A stretch of 64,000 nucleotides of DNA, taken from contig NC_022600.1 of the NCBI RefSeq assembly GCF_000484535.1, forward strand, positions 3,534,001 through 3,598,000. Reading direction: 5' to 3'. The position numbers and the translations under genes were made by a program. The stretch is from Gloeobacter kilaueensis JS1. Its GTDB lineage: Bacteria; Cyanobacteriota; Cyanobacteriia; Gloeobacterales; Gloeobacteraceae. The notes under the pieces were generated by a model. The model was not told the DNA's origin. It saw nothing but the letters and a program-made list of their open reading frames with translations, and did no database searches. This document shows positions 8,032-17,804 of this stretch, piece after piece. Position 1 is the first letter of the stretch. Each line of letters starts with the position of its first letter.

Positions 8032-10756
8032 CTATGTTGCTCGCAGCATGTCTAGCTATACTCCTAGCAAGTGGAGTAAAAGAACGTATTCTGACTTTGC
8101 CAGAGGACGGATCACGATCTTTGACTATTGCCTCGTTGCAGTATCCATAATTGCATCCCAAAGCCTGTGCCAGCAAGAGGGGCACGCCTTGAGTAGGCAT
8201 CATCGGCCCATTCGGGTCGCTCGGGTTCGGCTGCTTGGGTGTCATATCCGGAGGCGAAGTCGGAGGAAAGGGCCGCCCGCCGCCACCCCCGTTACCACCA
8301 CCACCGCCGCCAATTCCAGGTGCACCGATCGTTACGCCAGTACCAACCAGGAATGAGGCAGGAGCATTGGGATCGAGAATGGAACGCGGTCCAATGACAA
8401 TGACCGGTGCTAGGTCGTAAGGTGTACCACCACTTCCATCTCCCCTATCGTCGCCCTCCAATCCAGAGGGATCGCTATCGGTATGCGGGTTGTTGCCGAC
8501 GTAGCGGTAGAGGTTGGTGTCACCGCCTGCAAAACCGAGCGGGTCTTCCATCGTGTAGCGATGATGACCAGGAATGTAGTACCGGCCCCGCATGTAGTAG
8601 TACCAGCTATTGGAGTCTTGCTCCCGGCCTGCATAGCGCAGATTGTTGCTGCTGCTGTTGCTGGTGCTTGCTGTGAAAGTATCGCCAAAAGGACTGTAGC
8701 CGTAGCCCGTCTTCACACTCTTGCTGCTGCCGTCGATTGCCGCGATGACCGAGTTGTTGTACGGGTCGTGCAACAGATACTCGTCCGTCGTCCCCGCTCG
8801 GGTAGCCCACACCTCGTCTAGTCCCAACCCGACCAGGTAGCGCTTGGTCACACCGTTGGTTGTCTCCTCGATCACCTGGTTGCCACTGTAGACAAACGTC
8901 GTCTTCGTGCCGTTGACCGTCTTGCTGATGCGCCGACCAAGCGCGTCGTACACAAAGCTCATGTTGACGTTGCCCGGCACATCATTGAGGGTGATGAGTT
9001 GGTCTCGCTGGTTATAGGTGAAGGTGGCCGTGCCGGAAGAACCACTTTGTACCGTCAGCCGACCATTCTTGTCGTAAGTCTCGCTGTAGCCACCAAAGCT
9101 CGTCATCCGGTTGGTGCCTGGCTCGTAGACCAGATTGTAAGTCGAACCGGCGCGGTTGATGTAGGTGGCGTTGCCGTCTTTGTCGTAGTCGGTGTGGTAC
9201 GTCCCGGCAGTAGGAGTAGTCGTGTTGGTCAGTTGGTCGTCGTTTGTGTAGCTGTGGCTCTGGCTTGTCGCAATCGAGGGCACACTCGGACCACTCTCGC
9301 TTCGGGTGGCAAGCCGTCCCCGACTCGCCTCATAGGTGAAGTTCAAGGCCCGCAACGTCGTGCTGCCGGCTGTGTAAGTCGCACTCTTGAGATAGCCGTA
9401 AGGGCAACCCGTCACCCCACTGCCGCAATAGCTGAAGCTGCCGCTGATGCCCGGATAGTTCAGTGCCGTCAGCTCCCCTGCCTGGTTGTACTTCAGCGAG
9501 ACGGAGATATCACCCTTACTCGCATCCTTCAAGATGGCACTGGCTAAGCTGCCGTCGTCCGGGTAGTACGTGTAGCTCAGTAAAGCCGTCTGCACAACAC
9601 CGTCGGTCACTACGGGCACATTGGCACTGTCGGCACCATCACCGGCTGCGGCTTCCACCTCGCTTGCTGCTGGCTGCTCGGAGAGTTTCTGGCTGCGGTC
9701 ACTGGGCGCTTTCTCAGGCACACAGGTGGTGCAAAGCTTTTGCACTGAAACTGTAGCCGTGGAAGTCACACAACCAGATGTACACACCTGGATGTTAAAC
9801 ACACCTGTGACATTCGGAGCCGGGGCCGTCAAACTGCTGCTCGATTGGACCGTGTAACCTGCTGAGTAGCTGGTGCTGCCCTTGACAAACTTGACAGAAC
9901 TCACACCGCTAAAACCCGTGCCTGTCACTGTCACCGTGTCGTAACCATCGACTGAACTGGGAGAAATGCCTGTGATGGTCAAACTCGGCGGCGGCGGCGA
10001 TTTGACGGTGAAGGTGCCGGAGGAGGTGCCCGTGCCATAAGGCGTGGTCACAGAAATCGGACCACTCGCTATCTGGCTGTTGAGTTGGGCAACAATCGTC
10101 GTATTGCTGGAAACACTGAAAGAACTGACATTGCTGCTGCCGATTTTGACCGCTGTTGCGCCGTTAAAGTTATTGCCGCTAATCGTGATCGACACCGGCG
10201 GCACACCGCTGGTGGGCGAAAAAGAACTGACTACCGGTGGGTCGGGCACAAGCGACTGACGCGAAATCGTCGTCAGCCGGCCTGCATTGTCGTAGTCGTA
10301 ATGGAGCGTATCACTGCCGGTGGTGACACTCTTCGGACCAGCAATGTTGCTGTTGTCGTCGTAATAGTCGATGCTAACGTTCTTGGCCGCATCACCGGTA
10401 TCAATTGCCGATGTCAGCCGGTCCAACTCGTCGTAGCTGTAGGTAACAGAGGTGTTGTCCTGGGTGTAAGTCACCTTCGATAGGCGACTTTTGGCGTCGT
10501 AGTCGTAGTAGGTGTCCTTGCCGTTCGGGTCTACTTTGTGAGCAAGCCGACCGTAGTAGTCGTAGTAGTAGGACTCGGTGTAGCTGTTTTGTGAGCGGGT
10601 GGCCACCTGGTCCATCGCGTTGTAGGTGTACTTGGTAATCACCCCGTTGGCAGCAACGATGGCCGTAACGTTGCTGTCGTCGTCGTAGGTAATATACTCG
10701 TTCCAGGCTGAGGCAGGCCGCTCGATGCGATACACGCGATTGAGCTGGTCGTAATA
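8032..10756 (-). pseudogene. RHS/YD-repeat toxin gene, central segment between two insertion sequences
   Basis: This segment encodes about 905 residues of the reconstructed 1512-residue RHS protein. It starts with YD repeats (YYDQLNRVYRIERP, KYTYNAMDQVATRSQ, YYYDYYGRLAHKVD), continues with two IPT/TIG immunoglobulin-like domains (VSSFSPTSGVPPVSITISG and ITGISPSSVDGYDTVTVTG), more YD repeats, and the RHS core hallmark RYTMEDPLGFAGGDTNLYRY, then DPSGLEGDDRGDG. A Gly/Pro linker ends in GVPLLLAQ, after which the toxin part begins (ALGCNYGYCNEAIVKDRD). Both ends are cut by insertion sequences: the residues beyond 10756 and before 8032 in the open frame come from IS DNA. The gene cannot make a full protein unless both elements excise precisely. 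Confidence 0.9.
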
Positions 10757-11873
10757 AGTAGACGGAGTCAATTAAACAGATAACGTTCACACTGCAACCC
10801 CTTGCCCAGATATCGCTCATCTATGGCCTCAATCACTGCTTCCGCAAGTTCATACTCCATCTCGAAGCTACGACACTTCATATGGTGAGCTTTTACCTGG
10901 TGCCATTCCTCCTCTATGCGATTCATCTCTGGGCAACATACTGGCAGAAAGAACACGTACAACCCTTGCCTCTCCCATACTGGCCATCGCTCTTTCACCC
11001 GCCAATGTTTATGCACTGAATAATTATCTTGCACTATCACTGTTATTTGACCAGTCTCTGCCAGTCTTTCGGCGGCTCTTTTCGCTTCCCAATCCATTAA
11101 CTCGATATACACATCGTTTTTTATGCTTCCCAAACTCACACCATAGTTGAAGGCTTCTCCCGGAGCATATATCCCAAGCACACTGATGCGTTTGCCTCGA
11201 CGATTTGGCTGCTCGATCCGTTTTTGCTTACCGACTTCTGCCCAGGTATAGCCAATCACACTTGGTAGGCTAAAACCCGACTCGTCAAGATATTTGATAT
11301 GCACCAAACCTTCTTGCTCAGCCAGTTTTAGAGTTTCCAGGTCGTTCGATTTGCTCTGCTTATGCTCTGGGTTTTGGCGTTTGACAATGCTGTGCCTTAT
11401 TCTTTGCCAACTGAATCTTTTTTTTTGAGAACCTGCCTGAGATAGTCTGGATGCACTTGCACCCCCCGCTGCTGAAGCAGAGTAGCCAAGTGTCTCGCAT
11501 TGTAGGCTTTTGGGTGTTGCTGCATCTGTTGTCTGAGAAACTCAAAGTCTTCCGCTGCGAGTTTCGGTCTGGCACCACGACCCTTAGCCTCGAACAATCC
11601 CTGCAGGCCGTGGTCCCACCAACGGCGGAAGGTAGTGCGCACTGTAGATGGGGCACAACCGAGGTAGGCAGCAATTTGAGGTGCAGTCATGCCATGCATA
11701 CTCAGCCGTACGGTTTGAGCACGTTGGCGTACACGCTGAGGAACGGTGAGGTCGTCGCTGAGTTTTTGGAGGTCGTCTTCTTCCTGGGGTGTCAGGTAGA
11801 TGCGATGATAGGGCATGGTTAGTTGGCAGAGGCAGCACTTGTATCATATGCTGTATTTCAACCTCCGCCTACT
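10757..11873 (-). mobile_element. IS630-family insertion sequence (1117 bp)
   Basis: The ends are AGTAGACGGAG (10757-10767) and the inverse of AGTAGGCGGAG (11863-11873), flanked on both sides by the dinucleotide TA (10755-10756 and 11874-11875). Insertion at TA with TA duplication is the defining habit of IS630/Tc1-mariner elements. It carries a two-frame transposase on the minus strand. Removing the element and one TA joins the RHS frame as TNY-YYDQLN without a shift. Confidence 0.9.
10768..11816 (-). CDS. IS630-family transposase, two frames joined by a probable -1 frameshift
   Basis: The first frame (11397-11816) encodes the N-terminal HTH part, with RVRQRAQTVRLSMHGMTAPQ and AAYLGCAPSTVRTTFRRWW. 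The second (ending 10768) encodes the DDE catalytic part: IKYLDESGFSLPS (Asp), IVQDNYSVHKHW (Asp) and MNRIEEEWHQVK (Glu). The first frame runs through nine A residues (11418-11426, minus strand) and then soon stops. A -1 slip there reads on as KRFSWQRIRHSIVKRQNPE, joining the two halves into one protein of about 350 residues, the usual IS630 length. The slip site is seen directly; its use in vivo is inferred from related elements. Confidence 0.88.
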
Positions 11874-13450
11874 TAGTAGTTGGTGATGTCGGTTGTGTCG
11901 CTGCCGCTACTGTTGGTGCGGTAAGTTTGTTTGACCCTTGAGAGCACATCGTAGTCGAGTTTGCGATGGATGCCATCCGGTCCAACGACTTCGTTGAGGT
12001 CTTGACTACCTAAAGCGGAAGTGGGTTTGTAGCTATAGCTGGTAGAACGACCGACGCCATCGGTACTGTTCAGTAACTGAGCATAGGAGTTGTAGTTCGT
12101 GAAATTCTGATAGGAAGGCAAAGCATCACTGATCTGGCTGAGCAAACCAGTGACCGTCGAGCTAATGTTGTAACTGTGAGCAAAGGTTGTTGTGTTGTGA
12201 TTGGGGTCACTGACGCTCTTGAGCTGACCATAGGGACCACTGAAATCAAAACTGGTGGTAATCGCCGGGTTAGAATCGGTAATTTTGCTGAGGTGATAGT
12301 CGATACTATAAGGCTGGTTGTACTCGAAGCTGGTGGAGTAGCCACGAGCATTGGTCAGGCTCATCAATAGGCCGGTATTCTGGTCGAAGTTATAGCTAGT
12401 GGAAGTGTTAAAGTACTCTTCGCTTTCGGAGGTGAGATAGCCTTTGGCGTCGTAATAGTAGTGGTAGATGTTGTAGGCGTCGGTGACCTTCGTGTTTTGA
12501 CTATCACCTGTGCCGTAGTAGTCGTAGAGTGAAACGATATCGTCGGTGGCTGTACTGGTGCTGGTACCTGGTAAAGTCTGCTTGCTGACTTTGTTGTTCG
12601 TCCAGGTGTTGGTGAGCTGCACGATACCACGGGGCGTGGTGATCGTGCTGAGCTGATTGCTGGTGCTGTTCCAGCCATAGATGGTGCGGCCATTGGCGGT
12701 ACGGGTGGTGATCTTGTTGCTGGAATCGAGAGTATTGACGGGCTGATTGTGAACAGCGTTGTCGAAGTACTGGAGGCGGCCAGAAGAGTCGTAGGTGTAC
12801 TTGACAAGGTAAGGTCCAGAGAGGGTAGCGCCGTTTCTATAGAGGCTGGCCTGGGTAATCTGAGCCGGATAGGACGTATTGCCGTAGGAAAGATTGATGC
12901 CCTGACCAAAGGAGTTTTCGACTTTGGTGAGGTTGTTGCCGGTATAAGTCAGATTGATAGAGACACCGAAGCGGTCGGTGATTTGGGTGAGTTGCTGGGC
13001 ACCGCTGGTGCTGGTGTGGTTGAAGATGAGTGAGGTGCCATTTTCCAGCTGCAGGGTAATCTTTGTGCCGCTGAGGGTGACGGTGCCGCGCAGACTGTCG
13101 TCGGCTTCGGCGTTGCTGTAGGTACTGCCGCTGTAGAGGTTGAAGTTGGTTTCTTCGCCGGTGGGCAAGAAGATGCGGACATGGCCACTGGTAAGTTGGG
13201 CGGTGAGGCTCCAGAGGCCCAGGTGGGTATTTTTGCCGAAAGGACCGTTCGGAACCTTGGTGTTGTCGGTAGTCGAAGGTGACTGGTAGTGCCGCAAAAG
13301 CCGAATAGGAGCGCGTGAGCCAAGGGCAAGGTCTACCTGGTCGTAGCTGAATTGGCCTGTTTGAAAACTGAGGGAAGTGCCAGCGTAGGCTGGAAAGGAT
13401 TGCAAGGCAAAAACGAGCACGACGAACAGGCACAAAAGCCGCCTGAGCAT
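11874..13450 (-). pseudogene. RHS/YD-repeat toxin gene, N-terminal segment with signal peptide
   Basis: This segment encodes residues 1 to about 525 of the RHS protein. An N-terminal signal peptide (MLRRLLCLFVVLVFALQSF then PAYAG) indicates Sec export. It is followed by an RHS N-terminal (DUF6531-like) region (LSFQTGQFSYDQVDLALGS, IRLLRHYQSPS) and then YD-type repeats (YLVKYTYDSSGRLQYFDN, LDYDVLSRVKQTYR). The open frame ends at TAA inside the IS630 boundary, just after DITNY. The ATG at 13450 is followed directly by the signal peptide, which supports it, although no strong Shine-Dalgarno is visible. Protein identity is secure; the gene is broken. Confidence 0.9.
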
Positions 13451-13840
13451 AAGTGCAACCTCGAATGGAAGTGGTTAAGAAAAGGTTAGAAGGAGGAGGA
13501 CAAGTGGGCTTGCCATCCATGAGAAAAGGTACACGAGAGAAGCTGCACCTGTCTATAGGACAAGGCCATCAACTTCTGTAGCATTATGTTTCAATCTGTA
13601 TACTGAAGCGCTGAGCACTAACTTTGTATAGCAATACTTACAAGTCATGACCTAGCTCGAAGCTCCCACCTTAAGATTTTTCGATGAAAGTACGGCGTTT
13701 CAGCTCGCGAAAAATCAATGTTTCACCCATGCTTGGCAAGATAAGGTGACGGTACTCATGTAAATGGAGACGAGCGGCAGGCAGCGACCCTGTTGCCATT
13801 GCCGGTGGAATGGAGCTGGCCACTCTGGGCAAACACTCGA
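13451..13840. other. Intergenic region upstream of the RHS gene
   Basis: No gene was found in this stretch of about 390 bases between the RHS start and the molbindin stop. It is more AT-rich than the flanking chromosome and presumably carries the RHS promoter on the minus strand, but no convincing -35/-10 pair could be chosen. It probably marks the right border of the island. Confidence 0.4.
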
Positions 13841-14059
13841 TCAGGGCATGTCTTTAATCACCATCACTTCGGTCGCCTTGATGAGCATCGTCACCGGATC
13901 GCCCACTTTGAGCTGCAGGTTTTCCGCCGAGCGGCGGGTGATCACCGCATCGACCACCTGATCGCCCACCTGGACACTCACCTCCGCCAGAATGTCTCCT
14001 AACTGCAACTCGATAATCCGTCCGGGCAACTGGTTGCGCCCGCTGATTTTGGGAGCCAT
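13841..14059 (-). CDS. Molbindin-like TOBE (Mop) domain protein
   Basis: This 72-residue protein is a single Mop/TOBE domain, the molybdate- or tungstate-binding fold of small molbindins and ModE C-terminal domains. Diagnostic segments are SGRNQLPGRIIELQLGDI, then AEVSVQVGDQVVDAVITRRS and VGDPVTMLIKATEVMVI. Molbindins oligomerise to store oxyanions in the cytoplasm. The ATG at 14059 is followed by a family-typical N-terminus. No modABC genes are adjacent, so its role is likely storage or homeostasis, not part of a local transporter operon. Confidence 0.9.
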   Translation of the reverse strand: MAPKISGRNQLPGRIIELQLGDILAEVSVQVGDQVVDAVITRRSAENLQLKVGDPVTMLIKATEVMVIKDMP

Positions 14060-14127
14060 CGCCTCTCCTGCTTCTCGGTCTGGATGCAGTTATCGTAGAG
14101 GTTGCAGACGAGCAGGAGTGATCTCAG

Positions 14128-14817
14128 GTGGCAGACGATACGACGCGCAGCGGAACGGGCGGTTACTCTTCGCTTGCGATTCGCGACTATATCGAGAGCC
14201 TCTATAGCCCACCGGCTAACGATCTGACCGATGCGGTCGGCGAGTTGGAGCGCACGGATATGCCGCGCATCCAGATTTCACCGACGGACGGTTCGATCCT
14301 GCGCCTGCTCCTGCAGATGATTCGGGCAAAGCGCGTCGTCGAGTTCGGCACCCTCTCGGGCTACTCGGGCCTCTGGATGCTCAGAGCGCTGGGAGTTGAC
14401 GGGCATCTGTGGACCTGCGAGTACAGTTCCAGACACGCTGAGGTGGCGCGGGGCGTCTTCGAGCGGGCGGGTTACGGCTCGCAGGTGACGATTTTAGAAG
14501 GGGACGGGAGGGAGAGCCTGAAGAAGCTGGAGGCGCACGCTCCCTTCGACGCGGTCTTTATCGACGCCGACAAGAGCGGCTATCCACTCTACGCCCGCTG
14601 GGCCTTCGATCACCTGCGGCCTGGAGGATTGATCGTCGCCGACAACACCTACCTTTTTGGCTATCTGGCGGGCCGTGCGCCCGACCGCAACCTCGATCAG
14701 CGCTCGATCGAGGCGATGCAGGAGTTTCACGTCTTTCTCACCTCCCACTGTGTGGCCGCCTGCCTGCCCACCCCGGACGGCCTGAGCGTCGGGATTAAGC
14801 CTGGGAACGGTTTTTAA
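14128..14817 (+). CDS. Class I SAM-dependent O-methyltransferase (CCoAOMT-like)
   Basis: This 229-residue protein matches the caffeoyl-CoA O-methyltransferase-like family (Methyltransf_3/24). Motif I is RVVEFGTLSGYSGLWML, the acidic residue binding the SAM ribose is in WTCEYSSRHAEVAR, the metal- and substrate-binding motif is DAVFIDADKSGYPLYARWA, and GGLIVADNTYLFG follows. The GTG start at 14128 has AGGAG nine bases upstream. The likely reaction is divalent-metal-dependent methyl transfer to a catechol-type or other hydroxyl substrate in the cytosol; the substrate is unknown. The gene converges with the hypothetical gene ending at 14814, with a four-base overlap. Confidence 0.88.
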   Translation: MADDTTRSGTGGYSSLAIRDYIESLYSPPANDLTDAVGELERTDMPRIQISPTDGSILRLLLQMIRAKRVVEFGTLSGYSGLWMLRALGVDGHLWTCEYSSRHAEVARGVFERAGYGSQVTILEGDGRESLKKLEAHAPFDAVFIDADKSGYPLYARWAFDHLRPGGLIVADNTYLFGYLAGRAPDRNLDQRSIEAMQEFHVFLTSHCVAACLPTPDGLSVGIKPGNGF

Positions 14818-15353
14818 GGCTCCACCGGCGGTAGACGCAACTCGGAACCAAAATCTCCAAGAAAGCGATTGACCAGCGCGATATCGGTGGAACCCAGTTG
14901 CTCGTAGATCACCGAGCGCAGCAGCAGGGCCGCTTTTTCTTCGAGGGGACTGGTGGCGCTTTTGAATTCTCGATCTGCCTGGATAAGCCCTTCGGCAAAT
15001 TCCCGGCAGCGCATCTGCTGGCGGGTAAGGGGCGAGAGTCCCTGGGCTGCGAGCAACTCCAGCAGCTTTTGCTGGTGCCAGAGATACACTGGCGCACCAT
15101 CGGCAAGGGGCGAGAGGCAGCACAGCTGCTGCTCGTGGGCGAGCGCGCTCGGCTGGCCAGGCGGCGCTTTGAGGCCCAGATTCTGCAGCACTGTGCCCAT
15201 AGCGGGCACCGGCAGGCCAAAGAGTTCTGCCAGTCTGGCCTGGCTGATCCAGGTTTCTTGCGGGGGGGATGTCGATTCGTCCACGGCTTGCTCTTGAAAA
15301 TAGTTGTCAGCGAAGCGTCCGGCAGCAGCGATCGCAGTGGCCGCAGGGCGCAC
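14814..15353 (-). CDS. Hypothetical protein downstream of recQ
   Basis: This is an unrecognised protein of up to 179 residues. Visible features are a possible helix-turn-helix-like segment (ETWISQARLAELFGLPVPAM with TVLQNLGLKAPP), a Gln/Leu-rich helical region (LWHQQKLLELLAAQGLSPL) and a C-terminal LGDFGSELRLPPVEP. The longest start (GTG 15353) overlaps the recQ 3' end by 47 bases; a later GTG at 15284 (VDESTSPP) would lie after the recQ stop and may be the true one. Same strand and tight spacing suggest co-transcription with recQ. No function is proposed. Confidence 0.6.
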   Translation of the reverse strand: MRPAATAIAAAGRFADNYFQEQAVDESTSPPQETWISQARLAELFGLPVPAMGTVLQNLGLKAPPGQPSALAHEQQLCCLSPLADGAPVYLWHQQKLLELLAAQGLSPLTRQQMRCREFAEGLIQADREFKSATSPLEEKAALLLRSVIYEQLGSTDIALVNRFLGDFGSELRLPPVEP

Positions 15354-16680
15354 TGTGCGCCTGACCGAACGCCGAGAGCAGAAATTGCCAGCGGCAGTGC
15401 CGGGTCAAAAGATAGCTGCGCAACAGATGAGTAGGTGCGGGTTGAGAAAAAATTGCGGCGCTTTGAGTGATCCGGTAAACAAAAGGCGTCTCCCAGACAA
15501 GTTGGCCACACTCGTGCAGCAGGGCGAGGCTGAGGGCCAGATCGGCTCGAAACGCGCCCCGTGCAGGCAGTTGGGCGAGAGCCTGTCGGGCCTGTTGCCA
15601 GTGGCGCTGCTGTTGTTCGTGAAAATGCCGGTGGAGGTTGTGATCGCTCGGCTCGATGAGCCCGCTCGGCTCGCTTGCCAGTAGCAAAGCCGTAGCCGGT
15701 TCACCGTCGCGGCCCGCCCGGCCAATTTCTTGCAGGTACTCTTCGAGGCTGGGCGGGGTGTTGGCGTGGATCACCCAGCGCACGTGGGGAGCGTCTACCC
15801 CCATACCGAAGGCGTTGGTGGCAAGCAGAAATTGCTGGCGGCCAGCCAGCCAGTCGCGCTCGATCGCCCGGCGGGTTGGGCCCGCTAATCCAGCGTGGTA
15901 GTGGGTGCAGCGGTAGCCCAGGCTCGCCAGTTGCCGGGCCAGCCGCTCCGCCCCGGCGCGGGTGCGCAGATAAATCAAGCCACTGCTATCTGGGGGACAG
16001 GTTGCGAGAAACGCCCGCATTGCCCCCAGCCGCTGCGGGTTCGACCACATCCAGCGCACTTGTAAAAACAAGTTGGCGCGGTAAGGCGGCTGGACCAGGC
16101 GCACCGGATCGATGAGCCCCAGCAGGCGCTCTAATTTTGCCGCTGCCGCCGCAGTGGCGGTGGCCGTCAAAGCGCACAGCGGCGGTGCGCCGAGGGCCAG
16201 GCGGGCGGCTCCCAGGCGGTGGTAGCTGGGCCTGAAACTGCTGCCCCAGCTCACCAGGCAGTGGGCCTCATCCAGAACGATGCGGCTGATGTCGGTGGTG
16301 AGCAGCCGGGGCCAGACCGCCGGGCTGAGCAGGGTTTCAGGAGAAAGATACAACAGTGACCAGCGCCCATCGCCGATCCCTTTGAGCACTTCGCTGCGCC
16401 GCTCAGCCGAAAGTTCACCGTGCAGGCAGGCGGCGGCGATGCGCATCGCCCGCAGGCGGCTCACCTGATCTTCCATGAGCGCCACCAGCGGCGTGACAAC
16501 CAGCGTCGTTCCGGAGCAAAGCAAGGCCGGGATCTGGAAGGTCACGCTTTTGCCGCCGCCGGTGGGCAAAATCGCAAGCACATCCCGACCGCCTGCGATC
16601 GCCTCGACGATCGGCAGTTGCTGGGGGCGGAAGCCGGGATAGCCCCAGAGTTTGTGCAGGATCTGCGCCGCTTCTTGCAT
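15307..16680 (-). CDS. recQ: RecQ-type ATP-dependent DNA helicase
   Basis: This 457-residue SF2 helicase carries motif 0/I as GFRPQQLPIVEAIAGG and LPTGGGKSVTFQIPALL, motif II as VLDEAHCLVSWG (DEAH), motif III as ALTATAT, and motif VI as EIGRAGRDGEP. The RecQ zinc-binding region is present near the C-terminus as CRWQFLLS followed by CGHCDRC, with four cysteines. There is no HRDC domain, so it is a short RecQ, common in cyanobacteria. RecQ unwinds 3'-tailed and structured DNA during repair and recombination. The ATG at 16680 is preferred; an in-frame GTG lies two codons upstream. Confidence 0.92.
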   Translation of the reverse strand: MQEAAQILHKLWGYPGFRPQQLPIVEAIAGGRDVLAILPTGGGKSVTFQIPALLCSGTTLVVTPLVALMEDQVSRLRAMRIAAACLHGELSAERRSEVLKGIGDGRWSLLYLSPETLLSPAVWPRLLTTDISRIVLDEAHCLVSWGSSFRPSYHRLGAARLALGAPPLCALTATATAAAAAKLERLLGLIDPVRLVQPPYRANLFLQVRWMWSNPQRLGAMRAFLATCPPDSSGLIYLRTRAGAERLARQLASLGYRCTHYHAGLAGPTRRAIERDWLAGRQQFLLATNAFGMGVDAPHVRWVIHANTPPSLEEYLQEIGRAGRDGEPATALLLASEPSGLIEPSDHNLHRHFHEQQQRHWQQARQALAQLPARGAFRADLALSLALLHECGQLVWETPFVYRITQSAAIFSQPAPTHLLRSYLLTRHCRWQFLLSAFGQAHSAPCGHCDRCCRTLR

Positions 16681-16837
16681 CGCCACTGCTTGAGAACAAG
16701 TAGAGCATCGCCGGAGCGGAGGAAGCGGGCAATCCGGAGGGCTCGATCGCCCGATAAATCGCTGCCGGACACTCAGGCGACAATCGCCGGGGTTCTAGAA
16801 TAAAGGGCAAACCGGCTCGATCTCCAGCTTGATCTCC

Positions 16838-17800
16838 ATGCCCACCTCCGCCGCCATCCACTTCGAGCGCCAGCTGGTATTTGCCCTGGACCTGCCATTT
16901 GCCCAGCAGATCCGCCTGATCAACCACCGCTTCGAGCCGCGCTGGCACACCGGAGCCCAGGAAGTGACGATCTTAAGTGGACTGCACGGCGACGAGCTGG
17001 ACGGCGGTTATATCTGTCATCTGCTCTCGCGCTTTTTGCAGCGCCTGCCCGCCGGCTGGCGGTTGCTCGGTGCGATCAACGTCCTGCCCAACGCCAATCC
17101 GCTGGCGGGCAGCCTTGCGGAACGCTTTGTACCGGCGATGGGCAGCGATCTCAACCGCAGCTTTCCAGGCCAGGCGGGGGGCAACGAGTGCGAGCGGCTG
17201 GCAGCAGCCATCTTCTCGATCGCCGCCCGCTCCAGCGCCTGCATCGATATCCACAGCTCCAACGGTTTTCTTGAAGAACTGCCCCAGGTGCGCGTCGTCC
17301 AGGAGCCGCGCCTTATAGAGTGGGCCAATTGCCTCGGGCTCGATCTCGTCTGGAGCCATTCGAGCCACAACTGGATTGCAGGCACGATTGCCCAGGCGCT
17401 CTTCGAGCAGAATGTACCGGCCCTTGTAATCGAGCTGGGTACCGGCAGTCGGATCCACCGCACCTACAGCGAGCGGGTTTTTCGCGGCATCCTGCAGTGG
17501 CTGCTCAAACTCGGCATCTTGAGCGGACCCCAGACGGCGGCGGTGCCCCACCGGCCCCTGCAGGCAGGAGAGTTCAACATCGTCTACGTCAACGCCGAAG
17601 GAGGCGGCCTGTTTGTGCCCCGCGCCGCCCTCAGCCTCGGGGACCGCCTGCGGCGCGGCAGCCGGATTGGCCAGGTGATCGATCCGATAAACGGCCAGGA
17701 GGCGGAGATAATCGCCCCCCTCGACGGTCAGCTCTTTACGCTGCGCGTGCATCCGGTGGTCTATGCCGGTTCCCTGGTCGCCCGGCTGGTACACACCTAG
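16838..17800 (+). CDS. Succinylglutamate desuccinylase/aspartoacylase-family protein (M14-like), active-site intact
   Basis: The 320-residue protein has the family zinc motif HxxE in ILSGLHGDELDGGY and the third ligand in CIDIHSSNGFLEELP; SDLNRSFPG carries the conserved substrate-binding Asn-Arg. The family hydrolyses N-acyl or amide bonds of small substrates in the cytoplasm. The C-terminal part (about 225-320) forms a barrel-like domain with GGLFVPRAALSLGDRLR and GQVIDPINGQEAEI. The ATG at 16838 is preferred over a TTG at 16829. It lies four bases before a paralog on the same strand, indicating an operon. Confidence 0.85.
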   Translation: MPTSAAIHFERQLVFALDLPFAQQIRLINHRFEPRWHTGAQEVTILSGLHGDELDGGYICHLLSRFLQRLPAGWRLLGAINVLPNANPLAGSLAERFVPAMGSDLNRSFPGQAGGNECERLAAAIFSIAARSSACIDIHSSNGFLEELPQVRVVQEPRLIEWANCLGLDLVWSHSSHNWIAGTIAQALFEQNVPALVIELGTGSRIHRTYSERVFRGILQWLLKLGILSGPQTAAVPHRPLQAGEFNIVYVNAEGGGLFVPRAALSLGDRLRRGSRIGQVIDPINGQEAEIIAPLDGQLFTLRVHPVVYAGSLVARLVHT

Positions 17801-17804
17801 CGCC

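Noticed and set aside
13451-13840. Promoter of the RHS gene
   Set aside because: Several AT-rich hexamers fit loosely; none gave a convincing -35/-10 pair with correct spacing.
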